A program made the translations under genes and the position numbers. A model generated the notes under the pieces. It had not been told where the DNA came from. It worked only from the letters and a program-made list of their open reading frames with translations, and searched no databases. From NCBI GenBank assembly GCA_021816925.1, contig JAKAWQ010000008.1:1-64000 (forward strand): a stretch of DNA of 64,000 nt, written 5' to 3'. Source of the DNA: Pseudomonadota bacterium. GTDB taxonomy: Bacteria; Pseudomonadota; Alphaproteobacteria; Acetobacterales; Acetobacteraceae. Position 1 is the first letter of the stretch, and the number at the start of each line of letters is the position of its first letter. Below, one piece after another: positions 9,666-18,709 of this stretch.

Positions 9666-9971
9666 ATGCGGCTTCTGCTGGCGACCCCTTTCCTGTTGCT
9701 GCTCGTCCTGTTCGCGCTTTCCAACACCGAGCCGGTTGCACTTGGCCTTTGGCCGACCGACCTAGGGTTCAGGCTGCCGCTTTCGCTCGCCGTGCTCGGT
9801 GCGATGGCGATTGCGTTTCTCGCCGGGGGGCTCCTCGTTTGGAGCGAGGCGCTGCGCCAGCGGCGCCGCGCCAAGCGGGCGGAGGCGTCGGCGCGGCTGC
9901 TGGAGACGCGGCTTCTGAACGCGGCGCCGACCACCCCGCTCATTCTTCCCGCTGAACCTTCTGGTGAGTGA
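9666..9971 (+). CDS. LapA/DUF1049-family membrane protein
   Basis: A 101-residue inner-membrane protein with two hydrophobic segments, at about residues 3-20 and 38-60. A positively charged coiled-coil-like tail follows (RQRRRAKRAEA). The FALSNTEPVALGLWP segment is typical of the lipopolysaccharide-assembly protein A domain (DUF1049). In several proteobacteria relatives act with LapB in regulating LPS synthesis, and whether this one does is inference. It sits between ihfB and trpF, the usual neighbourhood. Confidence 0.85.
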   Translation: MRLLLATPFLLLLVLFALSNTEPVALGLWPTDLGFRLPLSLAVLGAMAIAFLAGGLLVWSEALRQRRRAKRAEASARLLETRLLNAAPTTPLILPAEPSGE

Positions 9972-10001
9972 GCACGGCATGCAGGCGCGAGGGGCGGAGG
10001 G

Positions 10002-10685
10002 TTGTGCGTGCGCGTGAAGGTCTGCGGCATCAACAGCGAGGAGGCGTTCGACGCGGCGGTCGAATCCGGCGCGGACTGGATCGGTTTCGTTTTCTTTCCG
10101 CCTTCGCCGCGGTTCGTCACGCCCGTGCGCGCGGCGGAGCTTTCGGCGCGGCGAGCCGGCGGGCCGCCGCGCGTCGGGCTGTTCGTCGATCCGACCGAGC
10201 AGGCGATCAGCGCGGCGCTCGCGGCGCTTCCGCTCGACATCCTGCAGCTCTACGCCTCGCCGGCGCGCGTGGCGGCGCTGCGGCGGCATTTCGGTCGGAT
10301 GGTGTGGCGGGCGGTGGGCGTGACGAGGCGGGACGACCTGCCGTACGAGGCAGGCGATGCCGACGCACTCCTGATCGAGGCGAAGGCGCCGGTGGAGGCA
10401 ACGCGGCCGGGCGGCAATGCCCGGCGCTTCGACTGGTTGGTCATGGCGGGTTGGCAGGCGCCGGCACCCTGGATCCTGGCCGGCGGGCTCGATGCGGGCA
10501 ACGTTGCAGAGGCGGTCGCAATGACAAGGGCGAGCGCGGTCGATGTCTCCTCGGGGGTTGAGCGGCGCCCGGGCGTGAAGGACCCGATCCTGATCCGGGC
10601 CTTTATCGCGGCGGCGCGCGGTGCCGCGCGGCCGGCAGAGGCAACCGGACCGGCCGGGCGGACAGGCGCGGATCGGCTTCCCTGA
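10002..10685 (+). CDS. trpF: Phosphoribosylanthranilate isomerase
   Basis: Third step of tryptophan biosynthesis, an Amadori rearrangement giving CdRP. The TIM-barrel protein has the catalytic Cys in VKVCGINSEE near its N-terminus. Further landmarks are GADWIGFVFFPPSPR, VGLFVDPTEQ, LQLYASP (where QLHG is more usual) and the phosphate-binding ILAGGLDAGNV segment. GTG is used as start, and a second GTG two codons later is equally possible. At 227 residues it is about 20 longer than usual. The extra tail runs into the convergent fdhD gene, so the last 83 bp are shared by both coding regions. Confidence 0.94.
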   Translation: MCVRVKVCGINSEEAFDAAVESGADWIGFVFFPPSPRFVTPVRAAELSARRAGGPPRVGLFVDPTEQAISAALAALPLDILQLYASPARVAALRRHFGRMVWRAVGVTRRDDLPYEAGDADALLIEAKAPVEATRPGGNARRFDWLVMAGWQAPAPWILAGGLDAGNVAEAVAMTRASAVDVSSGVERRPGVKDPILIRAFIAAARGAARPAEATGPAGRTGADRLP

Positions 10686-11505
10686 TCCGCTGCGGATGGC
10701 TGAAGATCTCGAAGCCGTCCGCGCGCACGACCGCGACCAAGGTGAGCCCGGAAGCCTGGGCCAGCCGCACGGCCAGTGTACTTGGCGCGGATATCGCAGC
10801 GAGGATCGGCACGCCGGCGCGGACGGCCTTCTGTACGAGTTCGAGCGAGACGCGGCTGGTCATCGCAATCATTCCGCCGGCGGTTGGAATCGCCTGGCGC
10901 GCCAGGGCGCCGATCAACTTGTCGAGCGCATTGTGCCGCCCGACATCCTCGCGCGCCGCGAGCAGGTCACGCTCGGGCGTCCAGAAGCCCGCGGCATGGA
11001 CGCCGTGCGTCGCCGCATTCAGGGGCTGGGCCCGGCCGAGCGCAGCCATAGCCTGCAGCACCTGCTCGGCGGTGAGCACCAGATCCGCTGCAACCGACCG
11101 GAGCGGACGCAGGACTGATTCGAGGCTTTCCGCCCCGCAAAGGCCACAGCCGGCGGGACCGGCCATCATGCGTCGCCGGCCGACATAGAGGCTCGCCCGC
11201 GCAGGGACGAGATCCATGCGCAGCTCGATGCCGCCGGCGGCGGGCAGCGCGGAGAACGCGGTGATTTCCTCGGGCGCCAAGATCACCTCCTCGGAAAGGC
11301 TGAAGCCGACGGCAAAATCCTCGAGGTCCTCGGGCGTGGCCAGCATCACCGCGTGGGTGGCGCGGCCGTAAGTGATGGCAAGCGCGCATTCCTCGGCGAG
11401 GATGCGCGCGCTCCGCGCCAGGGTGCCGTTGCGCCACGCGACCCCGCGCCCCTGCCGCGCGGTCGCCGGCGGCTGACGCCTCGTGGCTGGTGCTTCTGCC
11501 TGCAT
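10603..11505 (-). CDS. fdhD: Formate dehydrogenase accessory sulfurtransferase FdhD
   Basis: Transfers sulfur from a desulfurase to the molybdenum cofactor during formate dehydrogenase maturation. The 300-residue protein carries the essential CxxC as GPAGCGLCGAESL near the middle. It also has TPEDLEDFAVGFSLSEG-like sequence, REDVGRHNALDKLIG, and a C-terminal TLVAVVRADGFEIFSHP segment. The open frame continues 64 codons upstream but is implausible there, so the Met of MQAEAPATRR was chosen. No formate dehydrogenase structural gene is in the window. It converges on trpF with an 83-bp overlap. Confidence 0.93.
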   Translation of the reverse strand: MQAEAPATRRQPPATARQGRGVAWRNGTLARSARILAEECALAITYGRATHAVMLATPEDLEDFAVGFSLSEEVILAPEEITAFSALPAAGGIELRMDLVPARASLYVGRRRMMAGPAGCGLCGAESLESVLRPLRSVAADLVLTAEQVLQAMAALGRAQPLNAATHGVHAAGFWTPERDLLAAREDVGRHNALDKLIGALARQAIPTAGGMIAMTSRVSLELVQKAVRAGVPILAAISAPSTLAVRLAQASGLTLVAVVRADGFEIFSHPQRIREADPRLSARPVRLPLPAARHRAPPR

Positions 11506-11632
11506 CCGCCCGGCCCAACAGAGACGAGGGAAACCGCATCCTTCGCGCCGCGACCCCCCGCAACGGGCTCCATATCCCGATCGCGCCGCGCCGTATAGGT
11601 TGCCTTGCACACGCCGGTGGGAGCGCGGATTG

Positions 11633-12904
11633 ATGGCGGCACGGCAACGTCGCCCGCGGAGGCCCCTGCGCCTCGATCCGAAATCCTTCGCATTCACGAT
11701 GCTGCTCGGTATGCTCTCGGCCTTACCGCCCCTGGCGACCGATATGAGCCTGCCGGCACTCGGCGAAATTGCTCAATCGCTGCACAGCACGCCGGGAACG
11801 GCGGCACTGACACTCAGCCTTTTCGTGATCGGATTCGCTCTTGGTCCGATCGCGTATGGTCTGCTCTCCGACCGCTACGGGCGAAGGCCGGTCATGCTGT
11901 TCGGCTGCGCGCTGCCCGCGGCGGCGGCAACGGAAGCTGCACTCGCCGCCTTGATGCCGATGCTGTTGTTCTGGCGCGTGGTGCAGGGCTTGAGCGCCGG
12001 TGCAGGGGCGATCGTTTCGTATGCGGTGGCACGGGATCTGTTCGAGGGCGCGGCGCTCCGCCGCCGGCTCTCCCAAGTGAGCATGGCGCGCGTGGTCTCG
12101 CCCATGGTGGCGCCGAGCCTCGGCGCGCTCGTGCTGCCGTTCGGCGGCTGGCGCGGCATCTATGCCCTGACGGCCACTGCCGGAGGCGTCTTGTTCGCTG
12201 TGGTCGCGTTCGGGTTCCGCGAGACGGCACCGCGACATTCGGGAAAGCCGGTCGTACCGCTCCGACTGCTGGCAAGCTACGCGCGCGTGTTCGGCAACCG
12301 GCTTTGCGTCGGCTATTCTGTCGTCAACGCGTGCGCCTTCGGTTCTCTCTTCGCCTACATCAGCGGCTCCTCGCTGGTGATGATGCAGCTCCTCGGGGTG
12401 CCGCCGCGCGTCTTCGGCGGCCTCTTCGCCCTGATCGATCTTGGCCTGATGGGCGGCTTCTTCGTCAATGCAAGGTTCGGCGTGCGGGGCGTTGCTCCGG
12501 TTTGGCCGCTCACCTCAGGACTCGTTCTCGGCACTTCTGCCTCGCTTGCGCTGATGGTGCTCTCGCTCGCAGACTTGGCAGAGGTCGCAAGCTTGGTGCC
12601 GCTTCTGATCCTCGGTGCGTTCGGCTACGGCCTGATCACGCCGAACGCCGCACTTGGTGCCTTGCGGCCGCTGCCGGAGGCGGCGGGCGTTGCCTAGGCC
12701 GTCCTCAGCCTTTTGATGACGCTCACAGGCGCGCTTTCCGGAATACTCGTCTCGCTCCTCTACAATGGCCGTACGCCGTCTGCGATGACGGGCGTGATGG
12801 CCGGCTTCCCGCTCGCCGCGCTCGCTGCCCCTGCCGGCTTTGTCCGCCCGCCGAAGCGCCGGCCGCAGCCGGGGGCGAGTCCGGCAAGGGCGGTGGCGGA
12901 ATAG
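11633..12904 (+). pseudogene. Bcr/CflA-family drug exporter interrupted by an in-frame TAG
   Basis: A major-facilitator drug/proton antiporter of the Bcr/CflA type with 12 expected membrane segments. Features are PPLATDMSLPAL near the start, the loop GLLSDRYGRRPVML after the second helix, and WRVVQGLSAGAGAI. A TAG at 12695-12697 ends the frame after 354 codons. The same frame continues without another stop for 69 codons, encoding the expected last two membrane helices (LLMTLTGALSGILVS and MAGFPLAALAAP). One base change would convert TAG to TCG, restoring a Ser in a GVAxAVLSLL segment. Without readthrough the product lacks its C-terminus. It is divergent from fdhD. Confidence 0.82.
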
Positions 12905-13024
12905 TGCAGCGCCTCGGGTGTTCATGCTGCGGAGCCGGAATGCCGCTCGCGGCGCCGGACATCCATCCGACGGGCCGCGCGCACGCCTTCGTGCGCCGCG
13001 CCCGGCTGACCGAGGGAGGGACCG

Positions 13025-13177
13025 ATGCACTTCAGGATCTTCATACTCGCCGCAGGCCTGCTGCTTGGGCTCGCGGCCTGCACTACGCCATCCGGCGTGG
13101 CGGGAGGGCCGGTGGCAGGGACCACCAGCCGGAGCAATACCGGCGGCATGGGCGGGGGTAACGGCTCGGGGTATTGA
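13025..13177 (+). CDS. Small lipoprotein
   Basis: A 50-residue peptide with a lipoprotein signal sequence: a short basic start, a hydrophobic stretch, and the lipobox LAAC with the lipidated Cys at residue 19. The mature part is only about 30 residues, rich in Gly, Ser and Thr. A GAGGGAG ribosome-binding site lies upstream of the ATG. Function unknown. Very short lipoproteins of this style are common in Acetobacteraceae, but I do not recognise a named family. Confidence 0.65.
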   Translation: MHFRIFILAAGLLLGLAACTTPSGVAGGPVAGTTSRSNTGGMGGGNGSGY

Positions 13178-13334
13178 TTCGAAGCGGCGGCGCAGCAGGC
13201 GAAGCCCCGCCGCGGAATGCCTTGCCGGCTTACGGTTGCCCCCACCTTCGCGTTGAGGCTCTGCGTCCCCTGGCTTGACGCGTCCGTTTCTGCGACGCTC
13301 GGGGCCGCGGCTTCAGGGATGACGGGAGCGGGCG

Positions 13335-13964
13335 ATGCCGAGCGTGATCGCCGTTGCGCAGCAGAAGGGGGGCGCCGGCAAGACCACTCTTGCCGCCAAT
13401 CTCGCGGTGGCACTCGCCGCGGGGCGACGGGTGGCGCTTTGGGACGCGGATCCGCAGCATAGCCTCTCGCGCTGGCGCAGGCTGCGCGAGGAGGGCAGGG
13501 GAGCGAGGGCGGCGCTCGAGTTCCTGGAGGTTGCGGGCTGGCGGATCGGCATCGAACTCGAGCGGATCGGGCGGACGAACGGCCTGGTGGTGATCGACAC
13601 GCCGCCCGAGATCGCTACCGACGCGCGCCAAGCGGTGCGTGGGGCGGATCTGGTGTTGGTGCCGCTACAGCCGAGCCCCCCCGACCTCTGGGCGGCCGAA
13701 GGGACGCTCAGGCTGGCGGCGGCTGAACGGCGGCCGGCACGGCTGGTGCTCAACCGTGCACCCGCCGCCAGCAGGCTGCGTGCATCGATGGAAGCGGAGA
13801 TTACCGCGCGTGGTCTGCCGGTGCTGGGCGTGGCGCTCGGCAACCGGGCTGTCTTCGCCTCGTCCTTCGCCGCGGGCCTCTCGGTTCTCGAAGCGGCGCC
13901 CCGCTCCGCGGCCGCAACCGAGATGGCTCTGCTCGCGGCCGAGGTTGCTGCGCTGCTCGGATGA
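13335..13964 (+). CDS. ParA/MinD-family ATPase
   Basis: A 209-residue deviant-Walker ATPase of the ParA/MinD superfamily. The signature KGGAGKTT at residues 11-18 includes the extra lysine that defines this group. A DADPQHSLSRW switch region follows near residue 38 and VVIDTPPEI near residue 85 (Walker B). No ParB gene or parS-like repeat is visible beside it, so this is an orphan ParA rather than the chromosome-segregation pair. Family members of this size often position cellular cargo. Cargo cannot be inferred here. Confidence 0.88.
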   Translation: MPSVIAVAQQKGGAGKTTLAANLAVALAAGRRVALWDADPQHSLSRWRRLREEGRGARAALEFLEVAGWRIGIELERIGRTNGLVVIDTPPEIATDARQAVRGADLVLVPLQPSPPDLWAAEGTLRLAAAERRPARLVLNRAPAASRLRASMEAEITARGLPVLGVALGNRAVFASSFAAGLSVLEAAPRSAAATEMALLAAEVAALLG

Positions 13965-14110
13965 GAGCTTCCGGCCCGCCCCTCTTCCGGCGAGCGGAAG
14001 AGAAGGCCTATTGTTTCGCGAACGAGGCCGATAGGAAAGCATTGCCGCCTGGAGGGCGTCTGCGGAGCGGGCAGGGCGCCGGCGGGGGGAGGGGGGATGC
14101 CGTGCAACGG

Positions 14111-15856
14111 ATGGCCGAGCCGCGCCGCCGAGGGAATGCGGGAGTGAGGCTGCCGGCACTGCTTTGCGTTGGGCTGGCGGCGCTGCTCGCGCCAGGGTTC
14201 GCTCTGGCCCAGGTTCCCCCAGGCTCGCCGCTGCCGCGCATCCTGCCGCCCGGGCCGCCTTCCGTCGGCGGAGCGGCCCCGCGGCTTTTGCCGCAAGGGC
14301 CGGCACGGGTGCCGAATGTTGCCGTTCCGATACGGAAGGTGCTGGTGATCGGCGCGACCGTCTTCCCCGAGCGCCGGCTCCAGCCGCTGCTGGCCGGCCT
14401 GACCGGACCGAGCGTTCCGCTGGCGGCGATCGAGAAGGCGCGGGTTGCCATTCTCGATCTCTATCGGCGGAACGGTTACCCGCTGGTGACGGTTTCGGCC
14501 GCGCTCGGTCGCTCCCAAACGCTGCGCTTCACGGTGATCGAGGCCTACATCGCGGCGGTGAAGCTTGCCGGAAATATCGGCCCCGCAGGCACCCAGGTGC
14601 TGCGATTTCTCAATCAGCTCCTCGGGGTCAGGCCGATCAGCAGCGCTGCGCTCGAGCGCTGGCTGCTGCTTGCCCAGGACGTGCCGGGCGTCAGTCTCCG
14701 TGCAATTCTGAAGCCGTCGACGGGGCAGCCTGGCGCGCTGACACTCGTAGCCGAGGTGAGGCGACAGCCCTTCTCCGGCCTCTTCACGGCCGACAACGCG
14801 GCCTTTCCCGAGACCGGCCCCGCGGAGGGGCTGCTTGTGCTCGATGCCAACAGCTTCACCGAATACGGCGACAAGACCGAAGTTTCGCTCTACCACACCT
14901 CCGGCAATACGCAGAATTTCGGCCAGGCGTCCTTCGAAACCTTCGTCGGCAGCTCAGGTCTCAGGGTGCGCGTCTATTACGGTGATGGCATTTCGAACCC
15001 CTATGGAGCCCTCGCTGCGATCGGCTACCAGGGGCTGACGACCGTATTCGGAGTGGGCGCGATCTATCCGCTGATCCGTTCACGGCAGCAGAACCTGAAT
15101 CTGATCCTCAACCTCGACGGGATCCGGAGCGAGGTGCGCGACGATTCCGGGCCCCAGGGCCAGCAGGTCCAGGCGAGCCTCGACGAGTTCCGTGTCCTCA
15201 GGCTGGGCTTTGATTATGCGCTGCAGGACACCTGGCTCGGCGCTTCGCGGCCCGCGATCGATACAGCCTCGATGCGGCTCTCGTTCGGCCTGCCGTTCCT
15301 CGGCGGCACCGGCAACGACAACCCGGATCCAGGTCGCATCGGCGAGCAGACCGGCTTCACGAAGATCGCCGGGCAGATCACGCGCACACAGACGCTGTTC
15401 TCGCCCTGGTCCGGCGCGACGGTTGCGCTGAAAGGTCTGCTGACCGGCCAATGGAGCGGGGTGGTGCTGCCGGCGGTCGAGAAATTCTATCTCGGCGGTC
15501 TGGAATTCACGCGCGGATACTATTCCGGCGAGGTGACCGGAGACAAGGCGGTGGCGGCGACCGCGGAGCTGCAGCTCAACACCGGCCTGTCCTTTTCTCT
15601 CTTCGGCAGGCCCATCAATACGGTAGCGCAGTTCTTCGCTTTTTATGACTGGGGGTATGCATGGCAGAACCAGCCGCTCGATCTGAACGGCCGGCTGGCC
15701 TCCATGGGCGGAGGAGTGCGGCTCAGCCTCAGCCGCTACGCCGAGTTCGACCTCACCGGTCTGACGCGCTTCACGCGCGAGCCGCTGGGTGCCAGCGCAA
15801 ATGTGACGCCGCTCAAGACGGACGCCGTCTATTGGCGCGTGCTGGTGCGCTATTAG
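14111..15856 (+). CDS. ShlB/FhaC/HecB-type (TpsB) outer-membrane transporter
   Basis: A 581-residue Omp85-superfamily protein that would secrete a TpsA exoprotein across the outer membrane. A signal peptide covers about residues 1-27 (LLCVGLAALLAPGFALA). It is followed by a Pro-rich linker and POTRA-like domains at about residues 60-220 (GATVFPERRLQPLL, ILDLYRRNGYPLVTV). The remaining C-terminal region is a beta-barrel that ends in an aromatic residue (RVLVRY). LGGLEFTRGYYSGEVTGDKAV matches the conserved R-G-Y region of the family. No filamentous-haemagglutinin-like TpsA gene is adjacent. Met14111 was chosen because it directly precedes the signal sequence. Confidence 0.87.
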   Translation: MAEPRRRGNAGVRLPALLCVGLAALLAPGFALAQVPPGSPLPRILPPGPPSVGGAAPRLLPQGPARVPNVAVPIRKVLVIGATVFPERRLQPLLAGLTGPSVPLAAIEKARVAILDLYRRNGYPLVTVSAALGRSQTLRFTVIEAYIAAVKLAGNIGPAGTQVLRFLNQLLGVRPISSAALERWLLLAQDVPGVSLRAILKPSTGQPGALTLVAEVRRQPFSGLFTADNAAFPETGPAEGLLVLDANSFTEYGDKTEVSLYHTSGNTQNFGQASFETFVGSSGLRVRVYYGDGISNPYGALAAIGYQGLTTVFGVGAIYPLIRSRQQNLNLILNLDGIRSEVRDDSGPQGQQVQASLDEFRVLRLGFDYALQDTWLGASRPAIDTASMRLSFGLPFLGGTGNDNPDPGRIGEQTGFTKIAGQITRTQTLFSPWSGATVALKGLLTGQWSGVVLPAVEKFYLGGLEFTRGYYSGEVTGDKAVAATAELQLNTGLSFSLFGRPINTVAQFFAFYDWGYAWQNQPLDLNGRLASMGGGVRLSLSRYAEFDLTGLTRFTREPLGASANVTPLKTDAVYWRVLVRY

Positions 15857-15944
15857 CCGGGCTTGGCACCAGGCCGTGACGGGCGTGACGGGGCGACGGG
15901 AGGAGGCTATCCTAGCAGAGATGCAGCCACGCGAGGAGGACGGC

Positions 15945-16832
15945 ATGGCTATGACGTTCCATCAAATTCATCGCCATTTCGTGGCCGAGGTCTCCGGGCC
16001 CGATTTGACGCGGCCGCAGAACGCGGAAGAGATCACCGCGATCCGCGATGCGATCGACGAGTTCGCCGTGCTCGTTTTCCACGACCAGCCACTCACCGAT
16101 GCCCAGCAGATTGCCTTCACGAGGCAATTTGGGCCGATCGAGAATTCCGCGGGCGGTCACATCGCCAAAGCGCACGAGCGGCGGCTCGGGCCTGAGATGA
16201 ATGATGTTTCCAATCTCGGCATGGATGAGAAGCCGCTTCGCCGCGACGATCGCAAGCGCATGTTCAACCTCGGCAACCGGCTCTGGCATTCGGATAGCTC
16301 CTTCCGTGCCATCCCGGCCAGATACTCGCTGCTTTCCGGCCGACGCGTGGCGAGGAGCGGGGGCAACACAGAGTTCGCCGACATGCGCGCTGCGTACGAC
16401 GCGCTCGACGCCGCAACCAAGGCGGAGATCGAAGACCTCGTGTGTGAGCACTCGCTCATGTACTCGCGCGGTTCCCTCGGATTCGACGATTTCACGCCGG
16501 AGGAGAAGATCCTGTTCCGCCCGGTGCGCCAGCGGTTGGTGCGTACTCATCCGGCCACCGGACGGAAATCCCTTTATCTTTCGTCGCATATCGGCGCGAT
16601 CGTCGGCTGGCCGGTTCCGGAAGCGCGGACTTTCATCCGTGATCTGACGGAGCATGCGACACAGGCCGACTTCGTCTATGTGCATCGGTGGCGGACGAAC
16701 GACCTCGTCATGTGGGATAATCGGCAGACGATGCACCGTGTGCGGCGATTCGACGAAAGCGAAATGCGCGACATGCGACGCACGACGGTTGCCGGCGATG
16801 CGCCGACGGCCGAGCAGGTTGAAGCGGCCTGA
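15945..16832 (+). CDS. TauD/TfdA-family Fe(II)/2-oxoglutarate dioxygenase
   Basis: A 295-residue non-haem iron oxygenase that couples 2-oxoglutarate decarboxylation to substrate hydroxylation. The iron ligands are visible as WHSDSS (His-x-Asp) and the distal His in QTMHRVRRF, near the C-terminus. The 2-oxoglutarate-binding Arg is probably in RRFDESEMRDMRRT. The sequence is closer to the TfdA (2,4-D dioxygenase) side than to taurine dioxygenase, but substrate cannot be assigned. A GAGGAGGA ribosome-binding site precedes the ATG. The SDR gene follows 57 bp later, so the two probably form an operon. Confidence 0.9.
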   Translation: MAMTFHQIHRHFVAEVSGPDLTRPQNAEEITAIRDAIDEFAVLVFHDQPLTDAQQIAFTRQFGPIENSAGGHIAKAHERRLGPEMNDVSNLGMDEKPLRRDDRKRMFNLGNRLWHSDSSFRAIPARYSLLSGRRVARSGGNTEFADMRAAYDALDAATKAEIEDLVCEHSLMYSRGSLGFDDFTPEEKILFRPVRQRLVRTHPATGRKSLYLSSHIGAIVGWPVPEARTFIRDLTEHATQADFVYVHRWRTNDLVMWDNRQTMHRVRRFDESEMRDMRRTTVAGDAPTAEQVEAA

Positions 16833-16889
16833 ACTTGAACTCCGATTCCCAGGAAGACTTCTGTGAGAAGAGCACCGAAAGGCGAACGT

Positions 16890-17669
16890 ATGAAGGAATG
16901 GCGTGATCAGGTTGCGGTGGTCACGGGCGGGGCACGCGGCCTCGGGCGCGCCAGCGCGGAGTGGCTCGCCCGACGCGGTGCCGCGGTCTGCGTGAACTAT
17001 GTAGCGCACGCGGAGACCGCCGAGGCGCTGGCCAAAGACATTCTTTCGCAAGGCGGGCGGGCCATCGCGGTCGGCGCCGATGTCAGCGACGCGCAGGCGG
17101 TGGAGGCGATGGTGGCCCGCACCGAAGCCGATCTCGGTCCGGTGACGATTCTCGTGAACAACGCCGGCATCGCGGAACAGGGCACGCTCGACAGCTTCGA
17201 TGAAGAGGGGCTTGCCCGCATGCGTGCCGTCAACGTGGACGGAGTCATTCACGCCACGCGCACGGTAATGCCGGGCATGCGCGCGCGCCACTATGGGCGG
17301 ATCATCAATATCAGCTCGGTCGCGGGCATCGGCACGGCGATGCCCGGCAACGCCTTCTATGCCGCGACCAAGGCCGAGGTTCTGATCCTGACCCGGCGGT
17401 TTGCGATGGAGCTTGGTCCGGCGGGGATCACGGTCAACGCTGTTGCGCCCGGCTTCGTGCGCACCGACATGACCGAGGGGAGGCGCACACCCGAGGAGTG
17501 GGAGGCGATGAAGAAGCGCATCGGGGCGCGGGCCATGACCGGCCGCGTCGGCGAGCCGGAGGACATCGCCAACGCCGTCGTGTTCCTGGCGGCGCCGGAG
17601 TCCGGCTGGATCACCGGCCAGGTGCTGGCGGTGGACGGTGGTCGGATGGACTATCTCGGTCATAGCTGA
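16890..17669 (+). CDS. Short-chain dehydrogenase/reductase (FabG-like)
   Basis: A 259-residue NAD(P)-dependent oxidoreductase. The cofactor motif is TGGARGLG at residues 12-19. The structural NNAGI motif and the catalytic Ser-Tyr-Lys set (IINISS and YAATK) are present. The C-terminus has a typical VDGGRMDYLG ending. It resembles 3-oxoacyl-ACP or acetoacetyl-CoA reductases, but this superfamily is too broad for substrate assignment. It follows the TauD-type gene closely and may act on its product, which is inference. Confidence 0.9.
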   Translation: MKEWRDQVAVVTGGARGLGRASAEWLARRGAAVCVNYVAHAETAEALAKDILSQGGRAIAVGADVSDAQAVEAMVARTEADLGPVTILVNNAGIAEQGTLDSFDEEGLARMRAVNVDGVIHATRTVMPGMRARHYGRIINISSVAGIGTAMPGNAFYAATKAEVLILTRRFAMELGPAGITVNAVAPGFVRTDMTEGRRTPEEWEAMKKRIGARAMTGRVGEPEDIANAVVFLAAPESGWITGQVLAVDGGRMDYLGHS

Positions 17670-18040
17670 AGGCACGACCGCAGCAGGCGCTTGTCCTGCT
17701 GGTGTTTGGCGATGACGGTATTGGCGGGAGCGATGCCTGGGGCCTGCGCAGGCCGATCATCGCCGTGCTGCCGCCGGCCCCGGATATGACACTGCTCCCG
17801 GACAAAAGAGCCCTGTCGTCCGGCGACGGAGAGTCACACCGGCGGTAGAACGCAGCTTGACTTTCATTGGGATCAAGACACCGCCACTTCCGTCTGGAAT
17901 CCGCCGACCCATGGTCCTCAGCACTGGTTTCAATTCAGCCGACCGATGGCGTCGTCGCCCCGACGGGCACCGGGACGCACGAGTAGCGGCTACGTGCCGT
18001 CAGCTTGCATTGTTGCCGGTTTTGCCGTTGCGTTGCCCGC
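17670..18040. other. Intergenic region without a recognisable gene
   Basis: 371 bp between the SDR and class II aldolase genes. I see no convincing coding region on either strand, no tRNA and no clear riboswitch. A promoter for the aldolase-glpD pair is expected here, but no strong -35/-10 pair stands out. Confidence 0.5.
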
Positions 18041-18709
18041 ATGGAATCTCTCATCCGGATTCGCCGGGAGATCGTTAGCGCAGCGCGGCGGATGAATGCG
18101 CTCGGCGTGAACCAAGGCACCTCCGGCAATATCAGCGTGCGGCGGGGCCGGACCATGCTGATCACCCCATCCGCGGTAGACTACGAGAAGTTGCAGCCCG
18201 GAGAGATCGTCGTGCTGTCACTTGCTGGAGCTGGCAGCGCCGGCAAGGGACGGCATCCCCCTTCGAGCGAGTGGCTGATGCACCGCGCCATCCTGAGGGC
18301 ACGGTGTGATGCCGGCGCCGTCGTGCACGCACATCCTTCCTATGCCACCGCGCTCGCCATGGCACGGCGCGAGATCCCGGCTTGCCATTACATGGCGGCG
18401 GCGTTCGGCGCCTCGCCGATCCGGTGCGCTCCATATCTGCCGTATGGCACGGCGGAGCTTGGGTTGGCGGCCGTGGCGGCGCTTGACGGCCGACAGGCCT
18501 GCCTGCTTGCCAATCATGGCGTGGTGGTCGTCGGACCGACGCTCGAGCGGACGCTGTGGCTCGTGGTCGAATTGGAGACCTTGGCGCGCCAATATCTTCT
18601 GAGCTTGCAGATCGGCGGGCCGATATTGCTGACGGCGGAGGAGATGATGGAGGTCCGTAGCCGGATTGCGAGCTATGGAAAGGCAGCCCCGGTCAGGGGC
18701 CGGCGGTGA
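18041..18709 (+). CDS. Class II aldolase/adducin-family protein
   Basis: A 222-residue zinc-dependent aldolase of the fuculose-phosphate aldolase type. The substrate-phosphate loop appears as NQGTSGNISVR near residue 24. The zinc ligands are the two His of HAHPSYATA (about residues 94-96) and a third in LANHGVVVVG (about residue 158). The usual catalytic Glu is probably in SSEWLMH. The stop overlaps the glpD GTG start by four bases (GTGA), so the pair is translationally coupled. Release of dihydroxyacetone phosphate would fit a glycerol-phosphate context, though this link is inferred. Confidence 0.9.
   Translation: MESLIRIRREIVSAARRMNALGVNQGTSGNISVRRGRTMLITPSAVDYEKLQPGEIVVLSLAGAGSAGKGRHPPSSEWLMHRAILRARCDAGAVVHAHPSYATALAMARREIPACHYMAAAFGASPIRCAPYLPYGTAELGLAAVAALDGRQACLLANHGVVVVGPTLERTLWLVVELETLARQYLLSLQIGGPILLTAEEMMEVRSRIASYGKAAPVRGRR

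Noticed and set aside
11605-13161. A 518-codon plus-strand frame over the Bcr/CflA gene.
   Set aside because: Arg-rich shadow frame. The membrane-protein frame beside it fits a known family.
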